Shown piece by piece: positions 1 through 8,830 of a stretch of 33,864 nt of DNA. The notes under the pieces are model-generated. The model was not told the DNA's origin and searched no databases. It saw only the letters and a program-made list of their open reading frames with translations. Made by a program: the position numbers and the translations under genes. Each line of letters starts with the position of its first letter. Position 1 is the stretch's first letter. Source of the stretch: Abditibacteriota bacterium (GTDB taxonomy: Bacteria; Armatimonadota; UBA5829); the NCBI GenBank assembly GCA_017445025.1, contig JAFSVJ010000056.1, positions 1 through 33,864 on the forward strand. Reading direction: 5' to 3'.

Positions 1-84
1 CGTCATGCCTGCGGCTTCCCGGCGTTTGCGGAGTTCTTCGCCGACCAGTTCCTGATCTTCCCAGTCGGCATCGGTCAGTACTGA
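1..84. other. GC-rich edge segment, possibly foreign or chimeric
   Basis: The first 80 or so bases are clearly richer in G+C than the following DNA, which turns AT-rich abruptly near position 84. On the minus strand the segment is open and reads like the start of a helix-turn-helix protein (GEELRKRREAAGMT). On the plus strand, the frame of the next gene is closed by a stop at 53-55. This fits an assembly chimera or an insertion boundary better than normal upstream sequence. The segment is too short for a firm identification. Confidence 0.35.
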
Positions 85-85
85 T

Positions 86-457
86 ATGGATTTGTTGACA
101 AAGAGAACCACACAAGCAAAGTATTGCCCCTATCTCTCTTACGACGAAATAGATTTAATGAAACATATAGATGAAGGGCCTGTTATGGCTCCTCCGCAAC
201 TTGCCCTGTTTATTCCGGAATATTGTGGTGTAAGTGTTTACTATGGTCATTGGTCCGAAACTCCTTTTTTTGAAAGGAATTTAAAGACCTATAATGATAT
301 GTGTCAAGGAAAAAATGTAATAAATAACTTAAAATTTTGTGTTTTTTATGAAAAAGCACCTTTATTATTTGACAAAAATTATAAATTAGTTTATAATAAT
401 AGTAGTTGTATGTTATTAAAAAACAAAAATGAAGATATAAATTATTTAGGTTTTTAA
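86..457 (+). CDS. C-terminal fragment of membrane glycosyltransferase-like protein
   Basis: The 123-residue frame has no start-like N-terminus. It resembles the last part of multi-pass GT39/DUF2079-like glycosyltransferases: a stretch like YLSYDEIDLMKHIDEG, then VMAPPQLALFIPEYCGV and YYGHWSETPFFERN. This corresponds to the family's usual ending, with an APPxxxxxIPxxxG segment followed by GHWxET. The transmembrane N-terminal part, usually several hundred residues, is absent because the window begins here or because the sequence joins unrelated DNA near position 84. The ATG at 86 is therefore probably an internal methionine and not the true start. The last 40 residues are Asn/Lys-rich. Family assignment rests on motif recall only; the gene is best treated as partial. 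Confidence 0.5.
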   Translation: MDLLTKRTTQAKYCPYLSYDEIDLMKHIDEGPVMAPPQLALFIPEYCGVSVYYGHWSETPFFERNLKTYNDMCQGKNVINNLKFCVFYEKAPLLFDKNYKLVYNNSSCMLLKNKNEDINYLGF

Positions 458-575
458 GGGTTTTTCTTTTAAAAACTATGTGTATTGTTAATTTTAAGAG
501 AGGAGATGACTCTTTCTCTTTGAATTTATATTCTATTATATATTTAAAAAAGTATATAAATATGGGAGAACACTT

Positions 576-3500
576 ATGTTGAAGAAGACAAAAATGTTGT
601 TAGTGTTTATACTAACCATCCTTTGCCTCGGTACAGCTATTTTTGCCGCTGAAGGTAAGGCAGTTATATTGACACAATACAACGGACAAGCCATTGAAGC
701 TTATATGCTTAATGACGGAACTTTAACTTGGTATCAGGACAAGGATGGTTACGCCATTGTTAAGAGCGGTGATGTTTACTATTATGCCGCTAACAACGGA
801 TACGAACTTGTTCCCACAGAATATGTTGTCGGTGAAGCAGACCCTTTGTTTGCCGGTTTGATCCCCAACGATATTCCAAAAGTTAAAGAAGAAGTTGAGT
901 TTAAGACAGTTAAAGATGCCATTGGCAATAATGGTATAATTACTGACTCTCCTTTACCTATTGTATTTGGTAATGTTCATCCTTTGGTTATAATTTTAGA
1001 CCGATATGATACATCAACAGATGAAGGATTACCTTTGCCGGCTTCTTTTTATGATGACTTTGATACCTATTGGGCTGAATCAAGTGATTATGTTAAAAGA
1101 AATACAGTATATTATCCGGATAAATACAATCCTAAGGCAAAAGATAAAGACAAAAATGTAATCTTATATCACAGAACATCAATAGATGATCCTGTTGTTA
1201 TCAGACATGCTTCATTCTTATACAATTGGACTGAAACTATACTTCAATATGTTGACCAAATTACTTCAATTGACAATTATGAAGAAATTCTTGATATTAA
1301 CAATGATGGCTTTATTGATAAAATTATCTTTATAGGTCCTTCAGGTGTACCCGTAGAAAATCCTCAGTCCTATTCAACATTTAGCGGAGTTTCAATAGGA
1401 AATTTAAAAGCAGGACGTTATTCTGTTATTCCTGCATATACTTGGGATGAAGAAAACAACAAATTACCTTATTTCGGACCTATTGCAGGTATCGGTTTTA
1501 GTTTTATTCAGCCTTTTAATACTTTTATAAGACCTGTTTTGATTTGTGGTAACAGCGGAACAAAGATTGAAGATTTCAGTCCTTTTGTAAACGGTTCATT
1601 TAACAATTGGTTTGCTATTGCTAATCAAATATTAAGTTTGCAAACTGCCGGTGCTTTCGGTATGAGATATCCCTTAGGCTATTCTAATGAAGACATGGAG
1701 GAATTGGATGTTATAGGAACAATTCAATTCGCTTTTGACGGTAGTTTAAGATATGAATCTCCTTCATCTTTGGATGTTAACAATGACGGTTTCATTGACT
1801 GTATATATGTGGTTTACTCTTCTGAGGATCGAGGAACAGTATACAATGAAACAGACTATTCAAATTATAACTATTCCATTACATTCAGTAACGGACAAGT
1901 TAAAAATCTCGGTAAAGTAATTGTTACTACCGACAGTTCAGCATTTAACGGATATTATGTTTCTGATACTCTTTTAAGTTATTTTAACTATGCTAATTAC
2001 AAACGACAAAGTGATGAATACAGACCGGTTTATCAAATAGATGCTCTTGGCGGAAGCAGAAATACAGGTTACGATTATTTGCCTATAAGTGTTTATGCCA
2101 AGAAGAGAGCCGGTTTGTTAAAGAGTAACGGCAGAGTTTCTGTTGAAGATAACGAAATTGGTATTGCAGAGATTAATAAAGATAATGTAATTAAAGAATC
2201 TACCGGTGAAGCCGTAGTATGGAAACTGGGTGATGCCAATTCAGCAACAGGTAGCAGAAAAACCAGAATTGCTTACAAGATTGTTTCAGATGCAAATGAA
2301 AATGAAGAGTTTTGGGTAGAATACAGAAAGAATGTTCCTTCTGTTCAAATTTCCGGAGAGACTTATACTTTTAACCAACAAGGTGAAGGTTTATATGTAT
2401 ACAGAATAAACAAAACTCGTGAAGGATACGGTAACTACAATGCCGGTCAATATGCTGACGGAACTTATATTCCCGATGAACTTTTCTACTTTAGAACTCA
2501 AGGTCTTTCCGATTATGGTATTTTAAGCGGACTTTACAATTTGAACGGAAAAGCTGCCGAAGCAAACGTAGGTGTATATAAGAGAGAAGAATTTTCATAC
2601 GACACAGCAGTAAACGGTTTCTTCAGTGACGGAACCGACAGTATTGGATTTAGAATTTACGATGTAGTGCTTTCAGACGATTCCGCTACATTTAAAGTTA
2701 AATATGTTACAAATCCACCAAAGGTTGTTTCATTTACTCCCAATTCAGCCTTTATAAAAGTGTCTCCCTATGATCATACAAAGGCAAATAAATTAACCGA
2801 TGAAAACGACCCTGCCAATTTCCAAGAGTATACGGCTATATATTCAAGCAGTAATGGTGGAGTTGAAATTTGGAAATCAACCGTAAATTGGAAATTTGAT
2901 GAATGGGATTTCCTTGATTTAACATTTGATAATAACTTAAAGACCATAACTTTAGGCAATCAAAGTGCTGAGATAGGTTCTAACAATGAGGATGGAACGG
3001 ATCTTATTTTGGTAGATAAATACTTTAGAGTTAATGTTACTCAATCTTCATATAAATATGAAGACAATAAACTCTATGTTTACTATGACATAGCTCCTAC
3101 CGAATATTTCTTGTCCAAATATTGTTATAACGATATATATTTTGACGGTGATTCAATTGACATTACAATGTCAGCCGAAACTTATGACGGTTTAAAGGCT
3201 AAGGACAGACTGTTAAATGAAGATGTTAATGTAGGTTTTGTAAGATATTCTCTTATTGAACCTGAAGTAAAAGTAGAGTCTATAACTCCTATTAATGAAC
3301 TTAAGAAAGACTTCTATATTGAAGATATTAAGGTTAAATCTTCTTATTCCGGAACTCCTAAGGGTGATAAAATTGAAGCCGGTGAAATGATACTTCATTC
3401 CGGTGTTATTTATCAAAACGCAATTTCTAATAAGAATTTTGTTTTTGATTATGTTCCTGATTTGGTAGTTAATGAATCCAAGACTTTTGAAAGAAATATA

Positions 3501-6092
3501 ATGGGAACAGCCATAAAGGCAACCTTTACATTAAATGCAAAAGGCTTCTTCGGTTATTATATTTACAACGGAGAAGTTAAAGATTCTTGCTTAGCATTGG
3601 ATTACAGTGTTGTTGTAGATGATGTATCTCCGGCTTCAGTTTTAGGTATTGATTTAAAGGAATACATTGAAAAATCTTGGATACCTGAAAACAGACAATC
3701 TATAATTAATGAGTTTGCGGATTATATTACTTCAATTACTCCGGTTAACAGAGTTATAGACTGGACTGATTGGAACGGTGACGGAAGATTAAACCTTGAA
3801 CCAATGACTCTTGCAGATGGTCTTTGCACAATTTCATCTACAAGCTTTGATACTTTTGTAAGTGGTGATCAAAGAGAAATTGACTTCGGTCTTGAATTTG
3901 ATGCAGATAAATCAAAGAGTGCTTTCTCAGAATCAAAAGGCAATAACATTGTGTTTGCTGTTTATGGTTTTGCAAGTATAAAAAGTGATCTTGAAGATGT
4001 TTGGGAAGTTATCTTTGGCGGAGTTAAACCGGATGCACAAATAGATTACACTTATATGGGTAAATACGGAATAGGTTCAGATATTGAACTTTCCAACCCG
4101 GTTGTAAATGGTATTGACATAACTCCGACACCTACAGATAACCCATATATATCTTCTAAGGTTTTGGAATTTGATAAGAACATTTACTACAAGGTAACAT
4201 ATACTCCCGATAAGTATAAAGTAAGTGATATTACAATTAAATTTACCGATCAATCAAGCAAAGTTCAGTTATGTATGAAATATAATCCCATAACAAGAAC
4301 ATTCTATGCTTACAACTGGACTACAGACGAATGGAAAGCAGAAAGCTTTGATGTTGAAAGGAACTTTGAAATAGGTGAATTTACCATTCCATGTAAGGCC
4401 TTTACACCTGCAGTTAAGAATGATGACGGAAGTTACTCATTCAGCTTTGTTGCAAGAGCAAAGGCAAGATTCTCTGACAATCCTCTTGAAATAACCGCTC
4501 AAGTGACTGACGAAAGAGGTTTTGAAAGTGATGTATATAAAGATCCATATACTTACATATTCAGAACTTCTGCCGCTAATATATTGCCGGAAGTTTCAAG
4601 TGTGACACCTAAGTCAGGAACAATTAAGGCACATCAAACTACTGAGTTTGTGGTTAAAGTTGACGATCAAGATGGTATCGGAGATGTTTACCAGATTAAC
4701 TTGATTTTGAAGTATGGTGGTCTTGACGAATTATACGCAAGATACAATTACCAAACCAACAGACTTTCTGTATTAACAGAAAAGGGTTGGTCAAAGGAAT
4801 ATGCTTTAGGTAGTGACAATGACCTAAGCTCAAAGAACTTTAAGGTTGATCTTTCCAAATCATTTGTAAAGACTACAAGTTCAACATCCGCACAACTCCA
4901 CTTGGCTGTAATCCCGCTTTCCGCTTTCTCCGGAAACTCTGTGGCTGTTTGCGGTTTGGTAACGGATATTTCAATATCCAATGATGCTACAGAATATGTG
5001 GTTAAGAAATTCGGTTACATTAGAATTAGCACCAGCGATCCTGATGCAATTATGCTTAACTCAAGCAAGGTTATTTTGGATGTTAACGAAACTTACGCTC
5101 TTAAGGCTGTTGACGGTGAAGGCAATGAAGTTAATGCTTCTTGGTCATCTAAGGATAGCGATGTTGCTACCGTAAACGGAAATGGTGTTGTGACCGCAGT
5201 TGGATACGGTTCCACAAAGATTATAGCTAAGGTAGACGGTGAAACATTGACATGTTCAGTTAAGGTTAAGAAGCCTTCTATTGAATATACAGGATCCGAT
5301 TACACAGTAGAAGAGAAGGTTGTTGAAACCACAATCGAAAAGAGAGAAGAAGAAAAGAGAGTTGAAATTAAGTTTGATACACTTACAACGGATTCTGATT
5401 CTCAAACAGTAGCTGAAACTACAGGTGAAGTTTCCGGTTCCGATAAGGTTAAGTCTTGCGAAAAGTCCCAAAAGGAAAAAATTTCCGCTTCCGAAGGTCA
5501 AGGCACACAAGGCCTTGTAGCCGGTTCAAGCAAGGAAAGAGGTGGACATGCCGCTTCTAACGGTTCAAGCTCTACAAGAGAAAGATCCGCAATGGGAACA
5601 GGTGTGGTTTCCGATGTTGTTAAGAGTGCAAGCCCACAACTTGACGAAAGTATGTTTGCTGACAGACTAAGCGAAGTTTTCGTGACAGTTGAAAAGGGTG
5701 CAAAGCTTACACTTGTAGGTTTAACACCTAAGGGTGAAGAAGACAAGGCTTTGGTATGGTCATCTTCAAACGAAAGAGTTGTTACTGTAAGTGAAGGTAT
5801 CGTAAAAGCTAAGTCTATAGGTTCCGTTGTTGTTAAGGCTAAGACCACAACAGGTAAAGTTTTGACATGTAAGGTTAAGGTTATTGCACCTCAAACAGGA
5901 AAGGATGTTAAGCTTGCCGAAGGTAAGACTTTCAAGTTTAACTACATAAACGCAATGAACTGGAAGATAACAGATCCTACCGTTGTTTCAATAAATGAAA
6001 GAGGAGTTGTAAAGGCTCTTAAGGCAGGAATAACAGAAGTGACCTGCGAAGCAAACGGAAAGACTATTAAGAGTAAGGTAGAAGTAAAATAA
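576..6092 (+). CDS. Giant secreted M6-peptidase-like protein with BIG2 repeats, zinc motif missing
   Basis: This 1838-residue protein starts at an ATG with GGGAG 7 bases upstream and carries a signal peptide (about residues 1-25, ending TAIFAA). Residues ~27-90 look like the M6 (immune inhibitor A-like) prodomain (DGYAIVKSGDVYYYA). From ~130 a region resembles M6 catalytic domains: PLVIILDRYD, two Asp-rich motifs DxNNDGFID (~240 and ~400), and a late segment DYLPISVYAKKRAG (~500) followed by an EFWVEYR-like strand (~575). The expected HExxH zinc site is absent; at ~345-352 the sequence reads FAIANQIL. The middle contains beta-rich regions, including two related Ig-like units (~1210-1320 and ~1340-1480) and another Ca-binding-like loop (NGDGRLNLE, ~1067). 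Three BIG2-type domains close the protein (~1488-1565, ~1690-1765, ~1775-1838), with a charged Ser/Lys/Glu linker after the first. It is probably exported and surface-associated, possibly a pseudopeptidase adhesin. Confidence 0.7.
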   Translation: MLKKTKMLLVFILTILCLGTAIFAAEGKAVILTQYNGQAIEAYMLNDGTLTWYQDKDGYAIVKSGDVYYYAANNGYELVPTEYVVGEADPLFAGLIPNDIPKVKEEVEFKTVKDAIGNNGIITDSPLPIVFGNVHPLVIILDRYDTSTDEGLPLPASFYDDFDTYWAESSDYVKRNTVYYPDKYNPKAKDKDKNVILYHRTSIDDPVVIRHASFLYNWTETILQYVDQITSIDNYEEILDINNDGFIDKIIFIGPSGVPVENPQSYSTFSGVSIGNLKAGRYSVIPAYTWDEENNKLPYFGPIAGIGFSFIQPFNTFIRPVLICGNSGTKIEDFSPFVNGSFNNWFAIANQILSLQTAGAFGMRYPLGYSNEDMEELDVIGTIQFAFDGSLRYESPSSLDVNNDGFIDCIYVVYSSEDRGTVYNETDYSNYNYSITFSNGQVKNLGKVIVTTDSSAFNGYYVSDTLLSYFNYANYKRQSDEYRPVYQIDALGGSRNTGYDYLPISVYAKKRAGLLKSNGRVSVEDNEIGIAEINKDNVIKESTGEAVVWKLGDANSATGSRKTRIAYKIVSDANENEEFWVEYRKNVPSVQISGETYTFNQQGEGLYVYRINKTREGYGNYNAGQYADGTYIPDELFYFRTQGLSDYGILSGLYNLNGKAAEANVGVYKREEFSYDTAVNGFFSDGTDSIGFRIYDVVLSDDSATFKVKYVTNPPKVVSFTPNSAFIKVSPYDHTKANKLTDENDPANFQEYTAIYSSSNGGVEIWKSTVNWKFDEWDFLDLTFDNNLKTITLGNQSAEIGSNNEDGTDLILVDKYFRVNVTQSSYKYEDNKLYVYYDIAPTEYFLSKYCYNDIYFDGDSIDITMSAETYDGLKAKDRLLNEDVNVGFVRYSLIEPEVKVESITPINELKKDFYIEDIKVKSSYSGTPKGDKIEAGEMILHSGVIYQNAISNKNFVFDYVPDLVVNESKTFERNIMGTAIKATFTLNAKGFFGYYIYNGEVKDSCLALDYSVVVDDVSPASVLGIDLKEYIEKSWIPENRQSIINEFADYITSITPVNRVIDWTDWNGDGRLNLEPMTLADGLCTISSTSFDTFVSGDQREIDFGLEFDADKSKSAFSESKGNNIVFAVYGFASIKSDLEDVWEVIFGGVKPDAQIDYTYMGKYGIGSDIELSNPVVNGIDITPTPTDNPYISSKVLEFDKNIYYKVTYTPDKYKVSDITIKFTDQSSKVQLCMKYNPITRTFYAYNWTTDEWKAESFDVERNFEIGEFTIPCKAFTPAVKNDDGSYSFSFVARAKARFSDNPLEITAQVTDERGFESDVYKDPYTYIFRTSAANILPEVSSVTPKSGTIKAHQTTEFVVKVDDQDGIGDVYQINLILKYGGLDELYARYNYQTNRLSVLTEKGWSKEYALGSDNDLSSKNFKVDLSKSFVKTTSSTSAQLHLAVIPLSAFSGNSVAVCGLVTDISISNDATEYVVKKFGYIRISTSDPDAIMLNSSKVILDVNETYALKAVDGEGNEVNASWSSKDSDVATVNGNGVVTAVGYGSTKIIAKVDGETLTCSVKVKKPSIEYTGSDYTVEEKVVETTIEKREEEKRVEIKFDTLTTDSDSQTVAETTGEVSGSDKVKSCEKSQKEKISASEGQGTQGLVAGSSKERGGHAASNGSSSTRERSAMGTGVVSDVVKSASPQLDESMFADRLSEVFVTVEKGAKLTLVGLTPKGEEDKALVWSSSNERVVTVSEGIVKAKSIGSVVVKAKTTTGKVLTCKVKVIAPQTGKDVKLAEGKTFKFNYINAMNWKITDPTVVSINERGVVKALKAGITEVTCEANGKTIKSKVEVK

Positions 6093-6094
6093 TA

Positions 6095-6117
6095 GGTGTG
6101 GGGCATTGCCCCATACC
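6095..6117 (+). terminator. Hairpin between giant surface gene and lipoprotein gene
   Basis: A 10-bp stem (GGTGTGGGGC pairing with GCCCCATACC, one G-U pair) with a 3-base loop starts two bases after the stop codon. The following T-run is weak and interrupted (TTAATTT). It may act as a partial terminator or mRNA-stabilising hairpin that lowers expression of the downstream lipoprotein. Confidence 0.5.
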
Positions 6118-6136
6118 TTAATTTAAGGGGTATTTT

Positions 6137-6988
6137 ATGAAAAAATTAATCTTTTTATTGGTAGCTATATTATGTGTCGCCCTGCTTGTAGGTTGTGGTG
6201 GTGGCGGTGGTGGAAGCCACAAGGATAAGCCGGCTGATAATGTCACATTAACAGGTAAAATAGTTAATGAAGACGGCAAAGCTCAAAGCGGAATTAAGGT
6301 TCAAGTTTTTAATCCTATTGATGAAACTCCCGTTGACCAATGTACCACAGACAAAGAAGGTGAATATTCATTAGAGGACATTCCTGCCGGAATATATAAG
6401 ATTATTGCTTTTAAAGAAGGTTTTTCTTATATAGGTTGGATTGATTATAAGCCATATGAAAACGGTATTATTACAAAGAATATAACAATTCGTCCATACA
6501 AGATGAGCAAATCTGCTATTGACGATAGATTAGTTTTCACTTCAGGTAGTGCAAAGTCTGTTTGGACACCTGTGGCTGTAGAATACAAAACTACAGACGG
6601 AAGAGATGTTGTAATGGCTTTCTCACAGAAGGACAGCAACATGGCTGACGCTGAAAAGTTCAATTTCTATGCTAAATTCAGTGATGGAAGTATCAGCAAG
6701 ATACAAGGAACTATTAAGAATGAAAAGTTAAGAATAAACAAAGAAGTTCCTGTATGTAACGCAAAGTTAACCGACTTCTCAAAAGGTGATTTTACTGTTA
6801 CCGCATCTGAGCCTTCTTTAATGTTTCTTGATGGTTTGGGAACATACATAACATCTACTATGGTTGTTTCAGGCAGTGACCTTGCTTTCACCACAAGCAC
6901 TTATGTTGTAAGCCCTGAATTTGGTATGTTTGTTGAATACAATGTAGATGCAATTGATACATTTACATTAATCAGTATTGACGACTAA
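6137..6988 (+). CDS. Lipoprotein with carboxypeptidase-regulatory-like domain
   Basis: The 283-residue product starts with a lipoprotein signal whose lipobox is LVGC, placing the lipidated cysteine at residue 20. A glycine run follows (six Gly), then a short linker. Residues ~38-115 form a carboxypeptidase-regulatory-like (prealbumin-type) beta-sandwich: LTGKIVNEDGKAQSGIKVQV, then DKEGEYSLEDIPAGIYKIIA. The remaining ~165 residues are beta-rich and not recognised. AAGGGG (6125-6130) is a good ribosome binding site. It sits 44 bp behind the giant surface protein, separated only by a hairpin, so the two are probably co-transcribed. It is likely anchored at the cell surface as a partner or accessory of that protein, but no enzymatic role is visible. 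Confidence 0.75.
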   Translation: MKKLIFLLVAILCVALLVGCGGGGGGSHKDKPADNVTLTGKIVNEDGKAQSGIKVQVFNPIDETPVDQCTTDKEGEYSLEDIPAGIYKIIAFKEGFSYIGWIDYKPYENGIITKNITIRPYKMSKSAIDDRLVFTSGSAKSVWTPVAVEYKTTDGRDVVMAFSQKDSNMADAEKFNFYAKFSDGSISKIQGTIKNEKLRINKEVPVCNAKLTDFSKGDFTVTASEPSLMFLDGLGTYITSTMVVSGSDLAFTTSTYVVSPEFGMFVEYNVDAIDTFTLISIDD

Positions 6989-7015
6989 TATTGTATATAG
7001 AACATATTTATAAAT

Positions 7016-7042
7016 AAATCCCGTGCAAACGGGATTTTTTTT
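7016..7042 (+). terminator. Rho-independent terminator after lipoprotein gene
   Basis: An 8-bp stem AAATCCCG/CGGGATTT with loop TGCAAA is followed by an unbroken T-run (7035-7042). It lies 28 bp after the lipoprotein stop and separates that transcript from the rubredoxin promoter. Confidence 0.9.
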
Positions 7043-7104
7043 ATGGGAAAGAATTTGAAAATAAACTGAATATATGTTAATATTTGATATATTGATTAAA
7101 TAAC

Positions 7105-7133
7105 TTGACAAACATAAATAAATATGGTATAAT
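7105..7133 (+). promoter_or_regulatory. Consensus sigma70-type promoter of the rubredoxin gene
   Basis: TTGACA (7105-7110), a 17-bp spacer and TATAAT (7128-7133) match the housekeeping consensus exactly. TGG immediately before the -10 also gives an extended -10 element. The expected start point is near 7140, leaving a leader of about 25 bases with GGAGAG (7156-7161) before the ATG. Confidence 0.9.
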
Positions 7134-7165
7134 ATAATTAATATGAATAAGAAAGGAGAGATAAA

Positions 7166-7309
7166 ATGACCTGTGAAATTTGCGGATATGAATACGATCC
7201 TGCAATAGGCGACCCTGACAACGGAATTCCTGCAGGAACTGCTTGGGAAGAGCTTCCTGACGATTGGGTATGCCCTGTATGCGGTGTTGGAAAGGAATCC
7301 TTTTCATAA
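7166..7309 (+). CDS. Rubredoxin
   Basis: This small gene encodes 47 residues, within the usual length for rubredoxin (about 45-54). The two iron-binding knuckles are both present: [10 protein letters not shown] at residues 3-12 and CPVCGVGK at residues 36-43, so the four Cys ligands are 3, 6, 36 and 39. The intervening [19 protein letters not shown] is the conserved family core. The ATG at 7166 has GGAGAG a few bases upstream. An earlier ATG at 7143 is out of frame and runs into a stop, so the start is clear. Rubredoxin is a one-electron carrier in the cytoplasm. The next gene encodes flavodiiron protein, its classic electron acceptor in anaerobes, which supports a joint role in reducing O2 or NO. 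It has its own promoter and terminator. Confidence 0.97.
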   Translation: MTCEICGYEYDPAIGDPDNGIPAGTAWEELPDDWVCPVCGVGKESFS

Positions 7310-7315
7310 TTAGAT

Positions 7316-7341
7316 AAGCGTATGAAAATACGCTTTTTTTT
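7316..7341 (+). terminator. Rho-independent terminator after rubredoxin gene
   Basis: A 7-bp stem AAGCGTA/TACGCTT with loop TGAAAA is followed by a run of T to 7341. It begins six bases after the rubredoxin stop codon, so rubredoxin can be made as a short monocistronic message. Confidence 0.9.
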
Positions 7342-7349
7342 ATATCAAT

Positions 7350-7378
7350 TTGTGGAAACTAATAAAAAATGGTATAAT
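7350..7378 (+). promoter_or_regulatory. Promoter of the flavodiiron protein gene
   Basis: TTGTGG (7350-7355), a 17-bp spacer and TATAAT (7373-7378), with TGG forming an extended -10. Transcription would start near 7385. That rules out the upstream in-frame start codons at 7350 and probably 7383, and supports the ATG at 7407. Confidence 0.75.
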
Positions 7379-7406
7379 AATAATGGAAATAGATATGGAG
7401 GATATT

Positions 7407-8606
7407 ATGAACGCAAGAGAAGTTTTGAAAAATGTTTGGTGGGTAGGTGCTGTAGATTGGGACATAAATGATTTTCACGGTTATTGGCTTCACGAAGGCA
7501 CTACCTATAATGCATATATTGTTAAGGGTAGCGAGAAGACGGTTTTATTTGATACAGTTAAGAAAACACATACAAAAGAGCTTATAAACAATATTAAGTC
7601 TGTTATGAATCCTGAGGATATTGATATATTGGTTATAAGTCATGTTGAGCCGGATCATTCAGGTTCATACAGAGCCATTGTGGATTTGATAAAGCCGGAG
7701 AAGATTATTACAACCAAAGCCGGTGCTATGGAACTTGAAAAATATTATGGAAAGGTGGATGTTCCTTTCCAAATTATTAAGACTATGGACACTGAAAGCA
7801 TAGGTGATATGACTTTGACCTTCATTGAAACAAGAATGGTTCACTGGCCTGACAGTATGTTTACTTATATTCCCGAAATTAAATCTCTTATAAGTCAAGA
7901 TGGGTTTGGTGAGCATTGGGCAACAAGTGAGAGGTTTGATGACGAAGTTGATTACAATAAATTAATGGAACATTGTAAGAAGTATTATGCCAACATTTTG
8001 CCACTCTATTCACCTATGATTGCAAAAACTTTAAAATCTGTTGTGGATATGGGTATTGAAATTGATGTGATATTGCCGGATCACGGTATAATTTGGCGAA
8101 AGTATGTTAAAGATATTCTTGCCAAGTATACAGAGTGGACAAGTATGGCAAAGTCTGACAAGGCCGTTGTTATATATGATACCATGTGGGGAACAACCTA
8201 TGAAGTAGCCGAAAGAATTGCAGCCGGTTTAACTGATGGTGGTCTTTCATGTAAGGTTTATAAGACAACAGCTCATCACAGAAGTGACATAGCAACCGAA
8301 TGTTTGGATGCAAAGGCTATAGTGGTAGGTTCTCCCACTCTTAACAATGGTATAATGCCCAGTGTGGCAGATGTTTTGTGCTACATAAAAGGACTTAAAA
8401 TGACGGGAAAAGTGGCAGGTGCCTTTGGTGGCTATGGTTGGTCCGGTGAAAGCGTAAAGATTTTGAGAGAAAGCCTTGAAGAGATGAAGTATGACTTTGT
8501 GGGAGAAGGTTTAAAGATTATGTATAAGGCTTCAGAGGACGAATTGCAAAAGGCTTACGAATACGGAAAAGAAATAGCTGAAAAAGTAATGAATAATGCT
8601 TTATAA
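7407..8606 (+). CDS. fprA: Flavodiiron protein (A-type flavoprotein, O2/NO reductase)
   Basis: The protein of 399 residues has the standard two-domain layout: a metallo-beta-lactamase-like diiron domain (~1-250) and a flavodoxin domain (~255-399). All seven canonical iron ligands are present at their usual positions: H79, E81, D83, H84 (SHVEPDHSG), H146, D165 and H226. The FMN-binding loops are also visible (YDTMWGTTYEVA, VVGSPTLNNGIMP, GAFGGYGWSGE). It reduces O2 to water or NO to N2O using electrons from rubredoxin, encoded just upstream. The start at 7407 is chosen because GGAGG lies at 7397-7401 and because the encoded N-terminus NAREVLKNVWWVGAVDWD matches the family; the longer frame begins inside the promoter. 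It protects an anaerobe from oxygen or nitrosative stress in the cytoplasm. Confidence 0.96.
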   Translation: MNAREVLKNVWWVGAVDWDINDFHGYWLHEGTTYNAYIVKGSEKTVLFDTVKKTHTKELINNIKSVMNPEDIDILVISHVEPDHSGSYRAIVDLIKPEKIITTKAGAMELEKYYGKVDVPFQIIKTMDTESIGDMTLTFIETRMVHWPDSMFTYIPEIKSLISQDGFGEHWATSERFDDEVDYNKLMEHCKKYYANILPLYSPMIAKTLKSVVDMGIEIDVILPDHGIIWRKYVKDILAKYTEWTSMAKSDKAVVIYDTMWGTTYEVAERIAAGLTDGGLSCKVYKTTAHHRSDIATECLDAKAIVVGSPTLNNGIMPSVADVLCYIKGLKMTGKVAGAFGGYGWSGESVKILRESLEEMKYDFVGEGLKIMYKASEDELQKAYEYGKEIAEKVMNNAL

Positions 8607-8686
8607 TGAATAATGCACAATGCAAAATGCATAATTCACAATTGACGGCCCCCCCACGGGAAAATCTTTGATTTTTTGGGAATGGG

Positions 8687-8725
8687 TCCTTGAAAGGAAA
8701 ATTGCGGATGCAATTTTCAGTTCAA
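8687..8725. repeat. 39-bp dispersed repeat, copy 1
   Basis: These 39 bases recur without a mismatch at 33792-33830. The core is a perfect 9-bp inverted repeat, GAAAATTGC-GGAT-GCAATTTTC (8697-8718). Both copies lie in gene-free spacers next to C-runs and a GAGGGTGAA string, so the unit is a dispersed palindromic intergenic repeat. Confidence 0.9.
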
Positions 8726-8830
8726 TTCTCAGGGTTCCCTAAAAGTGGAGTTTACGACACTTTTTGGGATGAGAAAGAGGGTGAAGTCAACCAACTAAAG
8801 TATACATTTTTTATTATAATCCCTATGTAA

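Noticed and set aside
7350..7406. Longer reading frame of the flavodiiron gene starting at 7350
   Set aside because: The extra 19 codons cover the promoter (-35 at 7350, -10 at 7373) and lack a ribosome binding site, while GGAGG at 7397-7401 serves ATG 7407 and restores standard ligand numbering.
8815..8820. TATAAT as promoter of gpsA
   Set aside because: No -35 box or TGn extension fits, and the long inverted repeat lies between it and the gene.
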